Source: Georgenia muralis
Lineage (GTDB): Bacteria > Actinomycetota > Actinomycetes > Actinomycetales > Actinomycetaceae
Assembly (NCBI RefSeq): GCF_003814705.1
Contig: NZ_RKRA01000001.1
Coordinates: 2,046,001-2,110,000, forward strand
Length of the DNA: 64,000 nucleotides
Reading direction: 5' to 3'
Position numbers and translations under genes: made by a program. This document shows, in pieces, positions 49,080 through 58,012 of this stretch (within the stretch, counting starts at the first letter, position 1; the number at the start of each line of letters is the position of its first letter). The notes beneath the pieces are model-generated. The model saw nothing but the letters and a program-made list of their open reading frames with translations. It searched no databases and was not told the origin of the DNA.

Positions 49080-50064
49080 CGGGCGGCGCACCCGGTCCGC
49101 TCGGCGGTCCGGTCGGTCCGGTCGGGGGCTGCCGGGGCGGCGGGGCGTGCTGCGGGGCCGTGGCCTGGGCCGGCGGCTGCTGGGCGGGCGCCGGAGCGCG
49201 CCCACCGGGGCGCGGCGGGGCCGCCCGGCGACGGCGGCGCCACAGCGGCAGGGCGATCGCGGTGACGACGGCGGCGAGCGCGATCCAGGGCACGAGGACG
49301 CCGAGGGTCACGAGCACCGCGCCGACGAAGGAGACCAGTGCGTCCCAGCCGGTGCGCAGGCCGCCGAGGAAGCCCGAGGGCTCGAGCGTCGGCGAGCTGC
49401 GCGCCACGAGCTGGACCGAGACGGTGGCCATCGCGACCTGCTCGCCGATGTGGCGCCGCTCCGCCTTGAGCGCCTCGAGCTCGGACTGCCGCTCGTTGAG
49501 CGCGGACTCCGCGGCGATGAGCGCCTCGGAGCTCTGGGCGTCGGCGAGCAGGCCGAGCAGCCGGTCGACGGAGGCCTCGAGGGCGCCGATCCGCGCGTCC
49601 AGGTCGCGGGCGGTGCCCGTGACGTCCACCGAGCCGATGTCGAGGTCGCGCTGCTCACCCAGCTCCGCGAGCGCGTCGAGGGTGTCGTCGAGCTCGTCGG
49701 ACGGGACCCGCACCACGAGCCAGGCGGACGGCTCGAGCCCGTCGCCGCCGGCCCGTTCGGACCGCTCGTCCACGCGCCCGCCGGCCGCGCGGACGAGGGC
49801 GGTCACCTCGTCGGCGGCCGCCGCCGGGTCCTCGACGACCAGGGTCATCGAGCCGGTGCTGATAACCTGCCGGTCGCCGTCGATGACCTCGCCGTCGCCG
49901 TCGCTGTCCGTGACCGCGCCGTCGCCGCCCTCGCCGCCTCCGGGCGCACCGACGCCGCCGCCGCCGGCGGACTCCTCGCTCGCGGTGTCGCCACCGCCCA
50001 TGCTGCAGGAGGTGAGGAGGAGCAGCAGCACGAGCAGGGCCGGGAGCCGGCGCAGGAGCCTCAT
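49066..50064 (-). CDS. DUF4349 domain lipoprotein
   Basis: A 332-residue protein. The signal sequence ends in a lipobox (LLTSC, Cys20), followed by a Gly/Asp/Ser-rich spacer to about residue 65. The DUF4349 domain (about 68-225) has a [12 protein letters not shown] start, [18 protein letters not shown] and a long coiled-coil segment. A membrane segment (about 245-270) and a Pro/Ala/Gln-rich cytoplasmic tail follow. DUF4349 proteins are widespread, envelope-anchored and of unknown function. It converges with lysS and overlaps it slightly. Confidence 0.85.
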
Positions 50065-50197
50065 GCTCAGACGCTAGGGCCGCGCCGGGTCCGCCGTGGC
50101 CGCGTTGCGGGTTCGTGACGGGATCGAGGCCACCTCGTGACCTGCGGCGTCACCCGGGCGCCTCGTGTGGTCACCGGTTCCGTGCCGTCACCGGGAC

Positions 50198-50265
50198 AGG
50201 AGCATCACAGGGGCAGGAACAGCACAGGGCCAGGAACGTCACAGGGCCACGACCATCACAGGGTC
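50198..50265. repeat. Four tandem 17-bp repeats
   Basis: Units are AGGAGCATCACAGGGGC, AGGAACAGCACAGGGCC, AGGAACGTCACAGGGCC and ACGACCATCACAGGGTC. The last unit overlaps the end of the kinase-GNAT gene. The rest fills the gap before the DUF4349 promoter. No function is evident. Confidence 0.7.
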
Positions 50266-51377
50266 AGGGCCATCCCGACGGCCGGGTCGGTCTCGACGAA
50301 CCCGTGCCGCCGGTAGAGCCTGGCGGCGTCGGGCTCGGCGACGAGCGAGACGTACGCGCCTGCCGGGGCGTGGTCGCGCAGGTGCGCCAGGAGCTCGGCC
50401 ACGACCTGCCCGCCCAGGCCCCGCCCCTGGTGGGCCGGGAGCACGCAGACGTCGACGAGCTGGAAGAAGCTGCCGCCGTCGCCCACGACGCGCCCCATCC
50501 CGACCACCTCGGAGCCGTGCCGCACGACGACGCCGTGCCAGGTCCCCGCGAGACCCGCCACGGCGGCCTCGTCGGTGCGCGGGGTCAGCCCGCACGCCGC
50601 CCGCAGCGCCCGGTAGGTCTCGGGCGAGGGCCGGCCGGTCTCGACCCGGTAGCCGCCGGGTGCGGCGGGGAGGGGACGCTCCTCGGTGGCGGCCGCCCTC
50701 AGCAGGTCCTCGATGCGCGCCTCGGCCTCGTCCACCCGCACCTTCCGGGCACCCTTGGCGGTGAGGTCGGCGATCATCACGGGCTCGTTGCGGTACAGGC
50801 TCAGCCCGCGCCGCACCAGCGTCATCGGGGGCTTGCGGGACTCGCCGAGGTCGCGCATGAGACGGAACCAGAAGGTCTGTGCGCGGGGCCGCCAGATGCA
50901 CAGGGCGTCGGCGAGGATGTCCTCCTCGCGGCACGCCTCGACGATCTCGGCGGCGAAGATGCCCTCGGCGATGAACACCGGGAAGCCGTCCAGGGAGAGC
51001 TGGGTGGTCCCGGTGCGCCGGTTGGTGGGGATGTCGTAGACGGGCAGCTCCGCCTGCCCGGTGCTGGACAGGCGCAGCAGCGCGTCCATCGCGCCGGCCC
51101 GGTCCCAGGTGGCCGGGGAGTCCCAGTCGACCACGCCGTAGCGCCGGGGCAGGGCGGGGTGGTCGCCGTCGAGGTAGAAGTCGTCGAGGGAGACCACGGG
51201 CAGGCCCATGCGACGGGTCAGCGACGTCTTGCCCGCGCCGGACGGGCCGGTGAGGAGCACGACCCGGGCGGTGGGCCGACGGCTCCCCGGTGGCAGGTCG
51301 AACAGGCCCTCCTGCGGCCCGCCGGCGGGCCGGGAGGTGACGGCGTCGTCGGTGGTGGAAGGCGCGCCGTCGGGCAT
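50256..51377 (-). CDS. Uridine-kinase-like P-loop domain fused to a GNAT acetyltransferase
   Basis: A 373-residue protein in two parts. Residues about 35-225 are a uridine kinase-like P-loop NTPase: Walker A GPSGAGKT at 44-51, SLDDFYLDGDHP, WDSPATWD and FPVFIAEGIFA. Residues about 245-373 are a GNAT domain with the acetyl-CoA loop HQGRGLGG and the RLYRRHGFVETD ending. The first 35 residues are low complexity. The two substrates and the reason for the fusion are not evident. ATG 51377 follows CAGGAG. It lies downstream of lutC on the same strand, after 46 bases, so it may be read from the lut operon. Confidence 0.82.
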   Translation of the reverse strand: MPDGAPSTTDDAVTSRPAGGPQEGLFDLPPGSRRPTARVVLLTGPSGAGKTSLTRRMGLPVVSLDDFYLDGDHPALPRRYGVVDWDSPATWDRAGAMDALLRLSSTGQAELPVYDIPTNRRTGTTQLSLDGFPVFIAEGIFAAEIVEACREEDILADALCIWRPRAQTFWFRLMRDLGESRKPPMTLVRRGLSLYRNEPVMIADLTAKGARKVRVDEAEARIEDLLRAAATEERPLPAAPGGYRVETGRPSPETYRALRAACGLTPRTDEAAVAGLAGTWHGVVVRHGSEVVGMGRVVGDGGSFFQLVDVCVLPAHQGRGLGGQVVAELLAHLRDHAPAGAYVSLVAEPDAARLYRRHGFVETDPAVGMALTL

Positions 51378-51423
51378 GGTGGCTCCTGGGGTCGAGGGTT
51401 CCGCCGTCAAGGATAGGCGGTGC

Positions 51424-52059
51424 TCAGCCGAGGATGACGACGTCGAGGGTGCGCGGGCCGTGAACTCCCTCCACCCGGACGAGCTCGATGTCCGACGTCG
51501 CGGACGGTCCCGCGATCCAGGTCTGGGGACGTTCCGGGTGCCGGCCGAGAACGGCGACCGCCTCGGGCACGGTGGCAACCACCTGGTCGCGACGCAGGAC
51601 GCACACGTGGTGGTCGGGCACGAGGCTGAGCGCGCGCCGTCCCTGGTCGGGCTGGCCGTCCAGGACGATGGTGCCCGTCTCGGCGATCGCGACACGGGCC
51701 GCCGTGACGACGGCGCCGGCCCGGTCCAGCTCGGTGTTGCCCAGCGGCGGGGTGTCGCCGAGGACCTCCACGTCCAGCGACTCCAGCAGCCCGGTCCACG
51801 GCAGGCCCGGGGGGACGACGACGGATCCCGCCGCCGCGAGAAGCCCGGCCAGCACCTGCGGGAGGCCGGCCTCGTCGGCGGTGTGCACCCTGGCGCGGTA
51901 GTCGACGAGGCGGTCGGTGAGCAGCTCCAGCGCCTCGGGCGATCCCGGGGCGACGTCGGACGAGGCCCGGTACGCACGGACCACCTCGGGCGCCGGACCC
52001 TGCTGGGACCGGGCCAGCGCGTCGTGGACCCGGGCGAGGATCGCCTCGCGTGCCTCCAT
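51424..52059 (-). CDS. lutC: Lactate utilisation protein C (LUD domain)
   Basis: A 211-residue LUD-domain protein, third member of the LutABC L-lactate oxidation system. Recognisable are the ETGTIVLDGQPDQGRRAL region and the ending TSDIELVRVEGVHGPRTLDVVIL. ATG 52059 is chosen because it overlaps the lutB stop (TGATG); a longer frame would run into lutB. In Bacillus the three proteins together oxidise L-lactate to pyruvate without an NAD-dependent enzyme. Confidence 0.9.
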   Translation of the reverse strand: MEAREAILARVHDALARSQQGPAPEVVRAYRASSDVAPGSPEALELLTDRLVDYRARVHTADEAGLPQVLAGLLAAAGSVVVPPGLPWTGLLESLDVEVLGDTPPLGNTELDRAGAVVTAARVAIAETGTIVLDGQPDQGRRALSLVPDHHVCVLRRDQVVATVPEAVAVLGRHPERPQTWIAGPSATSDIELVRVEGVHGPRTLDVVILG

Positions 52060-53567
52060 CACCGCTCCTCGCTCTCGTGCTGGGACCACCACTGCCGGAA
52101 GCTCTGGCGCGGGGGCGCAGGGACGTCGCGCACCGACGTCCAGCCCGCCAGCGGCCCGGGCAGGCGGCCGATGCGCTCACCCCGGGCGGCGACGCGGCCC
52201 AGGCCCGCCGCGCGGGCAGCCACGGCGAACCGCGAGCCGGACGTCATCACGGCGGCCGCGCTGCGCATGGCCGTGGCCCAGCCGGTGGGCAGCGGTCGGC
52301 GCTGCTCCGCCTCGACCATCCGGCCGCGCAGGTGCACCAGCGCGGTCGGGATGTCGATCTTGACCGGGCACGCCTCGTAGCAGGCGCCGCACAGGGAGGA
52401 GGCGAAGGGCAGGGACGCGGTGGCGTCGTGGTGGGGCAGCGAGCCCTTCGTGCCCGTGCCCAAGAGCTGGGGGGTGAGGATCGCCCCGATGGGGCCGGGG
52501 TAGACCGACCCGTACGCGTGGCCCCCGGTGTGCTCGTACACCGGGCAGACGTTCATGCACGCCGAGCAGCGGATGCAGTGCAGGGCCTGGCGGCCCACCT
52601 CGTCGGCGAGGGCCTTGGTGCGGCCGTTGTCGAGCAGGACGAGGTGGAACTCCTGCGGTCCGTCGCCCGGTGTGACCCCGGTCCACAGGGTCGTGTAGGG
52701 GTTCATCCGCTCACCGGTGGACGAGCGTGGCAGGAGCTGGGCGAAGACCTCGACGTCGCGGAACGTGGGCACCAGCTTCTCGATGCCCATGACCGTGACG
52801 AGGGTCTCGGGCAGGGTCAGGCACATCCGCCCGTTGCCCTCGGACTCGAAGACCGCCACCGTCCCGGTCTCGGCGACGGCGAGGTTGGCGCCGGAGATGG
52901 CGACCTTGGCGGTGAGGAACTTCGCGCGCAGGTGCGCGCGGGCGGCCATCGCCAGCTCGCGCGGCTCGCCCGTCAGGCCCGCCGGGGCGTCGGCCATGCG
53001 GCCGGCGAAGATCTCGCGGATCTCCTCGCGGTTGCGGTGGATGGCGGGAACGAGGACGTGGGAGGGCATGTCGCCGGCGAGCTGGACGATGAGCTCGGCG
53101 AGGTCGGTCTCGGTGGCGGTGATGCCCTCGGCCTCGAGGTGCTCGTTGAGCCCGATCTCCTGGGTGGCCATCGACTTGACCTTGACGACCTCGTCGGCCC
53201 CCTTGGCCCGCACGAGGTCGGTGACGATCCGGTTGGCCTCCTCGGCGTCGCGCGCCCAGTGCACGTGACCGCCGCGGGCGGTGACGTTGCGCTCGAGCTC
53301 GACGAGCAGCGCCGGCAGCTCCGACATCACCTGGTGCTTGATCGCCGCGCCGGCGTCGCGCAGCGCCTCCCAGTCCGGCAGCTCGGCGGTCACGCGCAGG
53401 CGCTTGTCGCGGATGGTGCGGGTGGCGTGGGCGAGGTTGCGCCGCATCTGCCCGTTGGCGAGCGTCTCGTGCGCCGCCTCGGGGAACGGCTCGCCCCAGC
53501 GCAGCGGGTGGGCGGGGGCGTGCGCAGGCTGCGGCCGGACGTTGGGCATGCCGAGGTAGGTGCTCAC
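52059..53567 (-). CDS. lutB: Lactate utilisation iron-sulfur protein B
   Basis: A 502-residue protein with an N-terminal LUD domain (about residues 60-300, including SGANLAVAETGTVAVFESEGNGRM) and two 4Fe-4S clusters: CIRCSACMNVCPVYEHTGG and CGACYEACPVKID. A C-terminal DUF3390-type segment ends WWSQHES. The start is GTG 53567, overlapping the lutA stop (GTGA). Longer frames upstream lie inside lutA. It passes electrons within the LutABC complex. Confidence 0.93.
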   Translation of the reverse strand: MSTYLGMPNVRPQPAHAPAHPLRWGEPFPEAAHETLANGQMRRNLAHATRTIRDKRLRVTAELPDWEALRDAGAAIKHQVMSELPALLVELERNVTARGGHVHWARDAEEANRIVTDLVRAKGADEVVKVKSMATQEIGLNEHLEAEGITATETDLAELIVQLAGDMPSHVLVPAIHRNREEIREIFAGRMADAPAGLTGEPRELAMAARAHLRAKFLTAKVAISGANLAVAETGTVAVFESEGNGRMCLTLPETLVTVMGIEKLVPTFRDVEVFAQLLPRSSTGERMNPYTTLWTGVTPGDGPQEFHLVLLDNGRTKALADEVGRQALHCIRCSACMNVCPVYEHTGGHAYGSVYPGPIGAILTPQLLGTGTKGSLPHHDATASLPFASSLCGACYEACPVKIDIPTALVHLRGRMVEAEQRRPLPTGWATAMRSAAAVMTSGSRFAVAARAAGLGRVAARGERIGRLPGPLAGWTSVRDVPAPPRQSFRQWWSQHESEER

Positions 53568-54361
53568 GGCTTCACCGCCTGGGCCGAGCGGGGCAGGAAG
53601 GCCGGCTCCCACGGTGCCTCCCTCGTGCTGGCGAGGATCTCTGCCAGGTGCGCCACGGTGACGCCGGTTCCGTGGCGGGACAGGCGCCCGCCCATGTTCA
53701 TGAGGCAGGAGTAGTCCCCGGCGGTGAGCACCTCGGCCCCCGTGGAGATGACGTTGCGCACCTTCTCGCCGACCATGGCGGCGGAGGTCTCGGCGTTCTT
53801 CAGGGCGAACGTCCCACCGAAGCCGCAGCACGACTCCGCCTCGGGCAGGTCGACGAGGTCGATCCCGTCCACCGCGCGGAGCAGGCGCAGCGGCCGGTCG
53901 CCCACGTGCACCATCCGCAGGGAGTGGCAGGTGGGGTGGTAGGTGACCCGGTGCGGGAAGTGCGCGCCGACGTCGGTGAGGCCGAGGACGTCCACGAGGA
54001 GCTCGGAGAGCTCGTAGGTGTGCTCCGCGACGGCGGCGGCGTCCCGGGCCAGCCCCCGGTCGCCCACCCGGTCGGCGACCATGGCCTGCTGGTGGCGCAC
54101 CGAGCCCACGCAGGAGCCCGACGGCGCGACGATCGCGTCCCACTCGCCGTCCAGGACCGGCGCGAACGCCGCGACGTGGTTACGCACCACCGGCACCGCC
54201 TGGTCGAGGTAGCCGGTGTTGGTGTGCATCTGGCCGCAGCAGGCCTGACCGGGTGGGAAGAGGACCTCGTGCCCGAGCCGTTCGAGGAGGCGCACCGTGG
54301 CCACCGGTGCCTGGGGGAACATCGTCTCGGCGATGCACGTCGCGAACAGGGCGATGCGCAT
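53564..54361 (-). CDS. lutA: Lactate utilisation protein A (CCG domains)
   Basis: A 265-residue protein consisting of two cysteine-rich CCG domains: GQACCGQMHTNTGY near residue 38 and AESCCGFGGTFALKN near 174, plus HPTCHSLR. It begins MRIALFATCIAETMFP, normal for LutA/YkgE. It is the first gene of lutA-lutB-lutC, all overlapping. No GntR-type lutR lies next to it. The same CCG fold forms the C-terminus of the large dehydrogenase at 19.5-22.4 kb. Confidence 0.93.
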   Translation of the reverse strand: MRIALFATCIAETMFPQAPVATVRLLERLGHEVLFPPGQACCGQMHTNTGYLDQAVPVVRNHVAAFAPVLDGEWDAIVAPSGSCVGSVRHQQAMVADRVGDRGLARDAAAVAEHTYELSELLVDVLGLTDVGAHFPHRVTYHPTCHSLRMVHVGDRPLRLLRAVDGIDLVDLPEAESCCGFGGTFALKNAETSAAMVGEKVRNVISTGAEVLTAGDYSCLMNMGGRLSRHGTGVTVAHLAEILASTREAPWEPAFLPRSAQAVKP

Positions 54362-54465
54362 GGGGGCCTCCTCGTCGTCGAGCGGTGACGCGGCTCACGC
54401 CGCCGGGCCAGCCTACGGCCTGAACCGGACGGTCACCGCTGGCTGGAGCCGTGGCGCCCGGGTGA

Positions 54466-55308
54466 TCACCCGGCGTAGGGCAGCACGGGCCGGCCGGGGA
54501 CGTCCACGCGCAGGCGGAACAGCGCGCCGGCCTCCGGCTCGGGGTCCTCGAGCTTCTCGCGCGAGGTGGTGATGAGCAGGTCCTTGCCGTCCGCCCCGCC
54601 GAGGGTGCAGGCCGTGACCAGCCGGACCGGGAGCTCGACCTCCTGGAGGATCTTCGCCTCGGGGGAGTACAGGCGCACCCGTCCCACGCGGTTGAGGGCT
54701 ACCCAGACGTTGCCGGCCGAGTCCACGCACAGACCGTCGGCGCGCCCGTCGTCGGCGGAGTGGAACAGCCGCCGGTTCACCAGCTCGCCGTCGGTGACGT
54801 CGAAGACGTCGGTCCCGCCGGTGGCCGTGTCGTTGTAGTACGCGCGCGTGCCGTCGGGGGAGAAGTCGATGCCGTTGGAGGTGGTGACGGCGGGCAGGAC
54901 GACCGAGACGTCGCCCGCGGGGGTGATGCGGTACAGCCGGGCGCCGCCGGGGGTGCGGTCGTAGGGCATGGAGCCGGCGTAGAGGTTCCCGGCGGGGTCG
55001 CAGCCGCCCTCGTTCATGCGGACCCCGGCATCGGACCACATCTCCGGCAGCGGGGTCGCGGGCTCGTCGGGCGCGTCGGCGAGGCCGAGCCCGCGCTCGA
55101 GCCCGACGACGTACCCGCCGCGGCTGCGCGGGCGGACGAACGCGGCGACGTCCCCGACGTGGAGGCGGTCCACGCCGCCGTCGGCGCGCAGGGTGAGCAG
55201 GTCCCCGGCGAGCATGTCGACCCAGCGCAGCCCTCCCCACGTCTCGGACCAGCAGGGCCCCTCCCCGTGGTAGGCGACGGCGTCGGTGATCTGCTCAGGA
55301 GTGCTCAT
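54466..55308 (-). CDS. SMP-30/gluconolactonase-like beta-propeller protein
   Basis: A 280-residue six-bladed propeller of the SMP-30/LRE family. Metal-binding elements are visible: HGEGPCWSE near the N-terminus, RMNEGGCDPAGNLYAGSM, TSNGIDFSPDGTRAYYNDT and DGRADGLCVDSAGNVWVAL. These Ca2+-dependent lactonases hydrolyse sugar lactones such as gluconolactone. There is no signal peptide. The start is ATG 55308. The gap of about 100 bases to lutA leaves room for a separate lut promoter. Confidence 0.88.
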   Translation of the reverse strand: MSTPEQITDAVAYHGEGPCWSETWGGLRWVDMLAGDLLTLRADGGVDRLHVGDVAAFVRPRSRGGYVVGLERGLGLADAPDEPATPLPEMWSDAGVRMNEGGCDPAGNLYAGSMPYDRTPGGARLYRITPAGDVSVVLPAVTTSNGIDFSPDGTRAYYNDTATGGTDVFDVTDGELVNRRLFHSADDGRADGLCVDSAGNVWVALNRVGRVRLYSPEAKILQEVELPVRLVTACTLGGADGKDLLITTSREKLEDPEPEAGALFRLRVDVPGRPVLPYAG

Positions 55309-55403
55309 GGCCCCAGTCTGTCGGCTCCGGGCGGGCCGCGCGCGGGAGCCGCGGCTCGCGAGACCCCGACCGGCGGGTGCGCCACGGACGAGCCACAGTC
55401 ACG

Positions 55404-55440
55404 CACGAGCCCCGGCACGCCAGGCGTGCCGGGGCTCGTG
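55404..55440. terminator. Terminator downstream of glpK
   Basis: An 18-bp perfect inverted repeat (CACGAGCCCCGGCACGCC and its complement) with one central base lies 10 bases beyond the glpK stop. It is probably the end of the glp operon. Confidence 0.8.
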
Positions 55441-55449
55441 GTGCGGCGA

Positions 55450-56973
55450 CTACTTCACGTCGTCGTCGACCCAGTCGAAGGTCCGCGTGACGGCCTTCTT
55501 CCACAGGCGGTAGGTGCGCTCGCGGTCGCCCTCGTCCATCGAGGGGGTCCAGCGCTTGTCCTCGGCCCAGTTGTCGATGACGTCCTGCTCGCCCTGCCAG
55601 AAGCCCACGGCGATGCCGGCGGCGTAGGCCGCGCCCAGGGCGGTGGTCTCGGCGACCTTGGGGCGCACGACGTCCACGCCGAGGATGTCGGCCTGGAACT
55701 GCATGAGCGTCTCGTTGGCGATCATGCCGCCGTCGACCTTGAGCTCGGTCAGGGCGACGCCGGAGTCGGCGGTCATCGCGTCGTTGACCTCGCGGGTCTG
55801 GAACGCGGTGGCCTCGAGGACGGCCCGGGCGATGTGGCCCTTGTTGACGTACCGGGTCAGTCCCACGAGCGCACCGCGGGCGTCGGACTTCCAGTACGGC
55901 GCGAAGAGACCGGAGAACGCCGGGACGAAGTAGGCCCCGCCGTTGTCGTCGACCGTCTTGGCGAGGTCCTCGATCTCGGCGGCGTTGGAGATGATGCCGA
56001 TGTTGTCGCGCAGCCACTGCACGAGCGAGCCCGTGACGGCGATGGACCCCTCGAGGGCGTACACGGCCGGCGCGTCACCGATCTTGTACGCGACCGTGGT
56101 GAGCAGGCCGTTCTTCGACGGAACGGGCTCGGTGCCCGTGTTGAGCAGCATGAAGTTGCCCGTGCCGTAGGTGTTCTTGGCCATGCCGACCTCGAAGCAG
56201 GCCTGGCCGAAGGTGGCGGCCTGCTGGTCGCCGAGGATGCCCGCGATCGGGATCCCGGGCACCATGCCGCCCTGGCGGCCCTCGCCGTAGACCTCGGAGG
56301 AGGAGCGGATCTCGGGGAGCATCGACAGGGGGATCCCCATGTCCTTGGCGATCCCCTCGTCCCAGCTGAGGGTGGCGAGGTCCATCAGCATGGTGCGTGA
56401 GGCGTTGGTGACGTCGGTGACGTGGACACCGCCGTCCTTGCCGCCGGTCATGTTCCACACGACCCAGCTGTCGGTGTTGCCGAAGAGGAGGTCCCCGGCC
56501 TCGGCGCGCTCGCGGGCGCCCTCGACGTTGTCGAGGATCCACTTGACCTTCGGGCCGGAGAAGTACGTGGCGAGCGGCAGACCGACCTTGGCCTTGTACT
56601 TGTCCTGGCCCTCCGAGCCGCCGAGCTCGTTGACGATCTTGTCGGTGCGGGTGTCCTGCCACACGATGGCGTTGTAGACCGGCTCGCCGGTGGTCTTGTC
56701 CCACACCACCGTGGTCTCGCGCTGGTTCGTGATGCCCACGGCTGCGATGTCGTGGTAGGTCAGGTTGGCGCGGGTCAGGGCGAGGCCGACGACCTCGCGG
56801 ACGTTCTTCCAGATCTCCAGCGGGTCGTGCTCGACCCAGCCCGCCTTGGGGAAGATCTGCTCGTGCTCGAGCTGGCCCGTCTCGACGATCTGACCGCTGT
56901 GGTCGAAGACGATCGCGCGGGAGGACGTGGTGCCCTGGTCGATGGCGAGGACGTACTTCTTCTCGTCAGCCAT
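55450..56973 (-). CDS. glpK: Glycerol kinase
   Basis: A 507-residue FGGY-family kinase making glycerol-3-phosphate. The N-terminal [15 protein letters not shown], the [10 protein letters not shown] segment, the [14 protein letters not shown] adenosine-binding loop and the [13 protein letters not shown] region all match. ATG 56973 gives [26 protein letters not shown] lies upstream. It follows glpF after about 100 bases on the same strand and ends before a strong terminator. Confidence 0.96.
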   Translation of the reverse strand: MADEKKYVLAIDQGTTSSRAIVFDHSGQIVETGQLEHEQIFPKAGWVEHDPLEIWKNVREVVGLALTRANLTYHDIAAVGITNQRETTVVWDKTTGEPVYNAIVWQDTRTDKIVNELGGSEGQDKYKAKVGLPLATYFSGPKVKWILDNVEGARERAEAGDLLFGNTDSWVVWNMTGGKDGGVHVTDVTNASRTMLMDLATLSWDEGIAKDMGIPLSMLPEIRSSSEVYGEGRQGGMVPGIPIAGILGDQQAATFGQACFEVGMAKNTYGTGNFMLLNTGTEPVPSKNGLLTTVAYKIGDAPAVYALEGSIAVTGSLVQWLRDNIGIISNAAEIEDLAKTVDDNGGAYFVPAFSGLFAPYWKSDARGALVGLTRYVNKGHIARAVLEATAFQTREVNDAMTADSGVALTELKVDGGMIANETLMQFQADILGVDVVRPKVAETTALGAAYAAGIAVGFWQGEQDVIDNWAEDKRWTPSMDEGDRERTYRLWKKAVTRTFDWVDDDVK

Positions 56974-57078
56974 GGTGTTCCTTTCACCTCGTTGTGATGT
57001 GCGTGTGGGTCGTGGGCCGGGCGGCGAGGGGATCGCCGCCCGGCCGGTGGTGCCGTGGGAGGACGGCACCGGTCTGCG

Positions 57079-57837
57079 TCAGACGACGGCTGCTCCGAGC
57101 AGGCCGCCAAGGACACCGCCGACGACCGGGCCGGCGATCGGGACCCAGGAGTAGCCCCAGTCGGAGGAGCCCTTGCCGCGGATCGGCAGGACGGCGTGGG
57201 CGATGCGCGGACCGAGGTCGCGGGCCGGGTTGATCGCGTAGCCGGTGGGGCCACCGAGGCTCAGACCGATGCCGACGACCAGCAGGGCGACGGCGAGCGG
57301 ACCGAGACCCGACGGCGACGGACCGAACAGGAGGATGACGAAGACCAGGACGAACGTGCCGACGACCTCGGTGACGAAGTTCCAGCCGTAGCTGCGGATG
57401 GCCGGCCCGGTGGAGAAGACCGCGAGCTTGGTGCCGGGGTCGGCGTCCTCGTCGAAGTGCTGCTTGTAGGCGAGGTACATGATGACGGCACCGAGGAAGG
57501 CGCCCACCATCTCGCCGCTGATGTAGACAAGGACGTTGCTGATGGTGGCCGGCACGGCGGCGATGCCGAGGTCCTCGTTGCCACCGAAGAGGTCGCCGCC
57601 GCTGGCCCACAGGCCCAGGGTGACGGCGGGGTTGAGGTGGGCCCCGGACTTGAAGGCCACGTACACGCCGGCGAAGACGGCGAGACCCCATCCCCAGGTG
57701 ATGACGATCCAGCCGCCGTTGAAGCCCTTGTTCTTGGGCAGGATGGCGTTCGCGACGACACCACAGCCGAGCAGGGTGAGCATGCCGGTGCCCATGACCT
57801 CTGACCAGAAGATGTCCAGCGCTGACAGTTCTTCCAC
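57079..57837 (-). CDS. glpF: Glycerol facilitator (aquaglyceroporin)
   Basis: A 252-residue MIP-family channel with six membrane segments and the two pore motifs NPAVTLG and NPARDLG; the Asp after the second NPA is typical of glycerol-conducting members. The GTG at 57837 (protein starts VEELSALDIFWSEVMGTGML) is preferred, with AAAGAGAG upstream. An in-frame ATG at 57873 would add 12 residues. It lies between glpD and glpK in the same direction. Confidence 0.94.
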   Translation of the reverse strand: MEELSALDIFWSEVMGTGMLTLLGCGVVANAILPKNKGFNGGWIVITWGWGLAVFAGVYVAFKSGAHLNPAVTLGLWASGGDLFGGNEDLGIAAVPATISNVLVYISGEMVGAFLGAVIMYLAYKQHFDEDADPGTKLAVFSTGPAIRSYGWNFVTEVVGTFVLVFVILLFGPSPSGLGPLAVALLVVGIGLSLGGPTGYAINPARDLGPRIAHAVLPIRGKGSSDWGYSWVPIAGPVVGGVLGGLLGAAVV

Positions 57838-57945
57838 TGTGCACTCTCTTTCCGGCGACAACGGCGTCGCCATCGATGCGTCTTGCGACGCGGAGGACGG
57901 AACACACACAACCGGGCAGGATGATCAAACACCCGGTGCGTGCTT

Positions 57946-57975
57946 CTGACCAGGAACGGCACCGGTCCTGGTCAG
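57946..57975 (-). terminator. Hairpin between glpD and glpF
   Basis: CTGACCAGGA and TCCTGGTCAG pair perfectly around ten bases, about 40 bases after the glpD stop. There is no T-run, so it may attenuate or partly end the glpD transcript before glpFK. Confidence 0.5.
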
Positions 57976-58012
57976 GCGTGTCGTGGCTGGCGGGCCTTTC
58001 CCCCCGCCGGGT

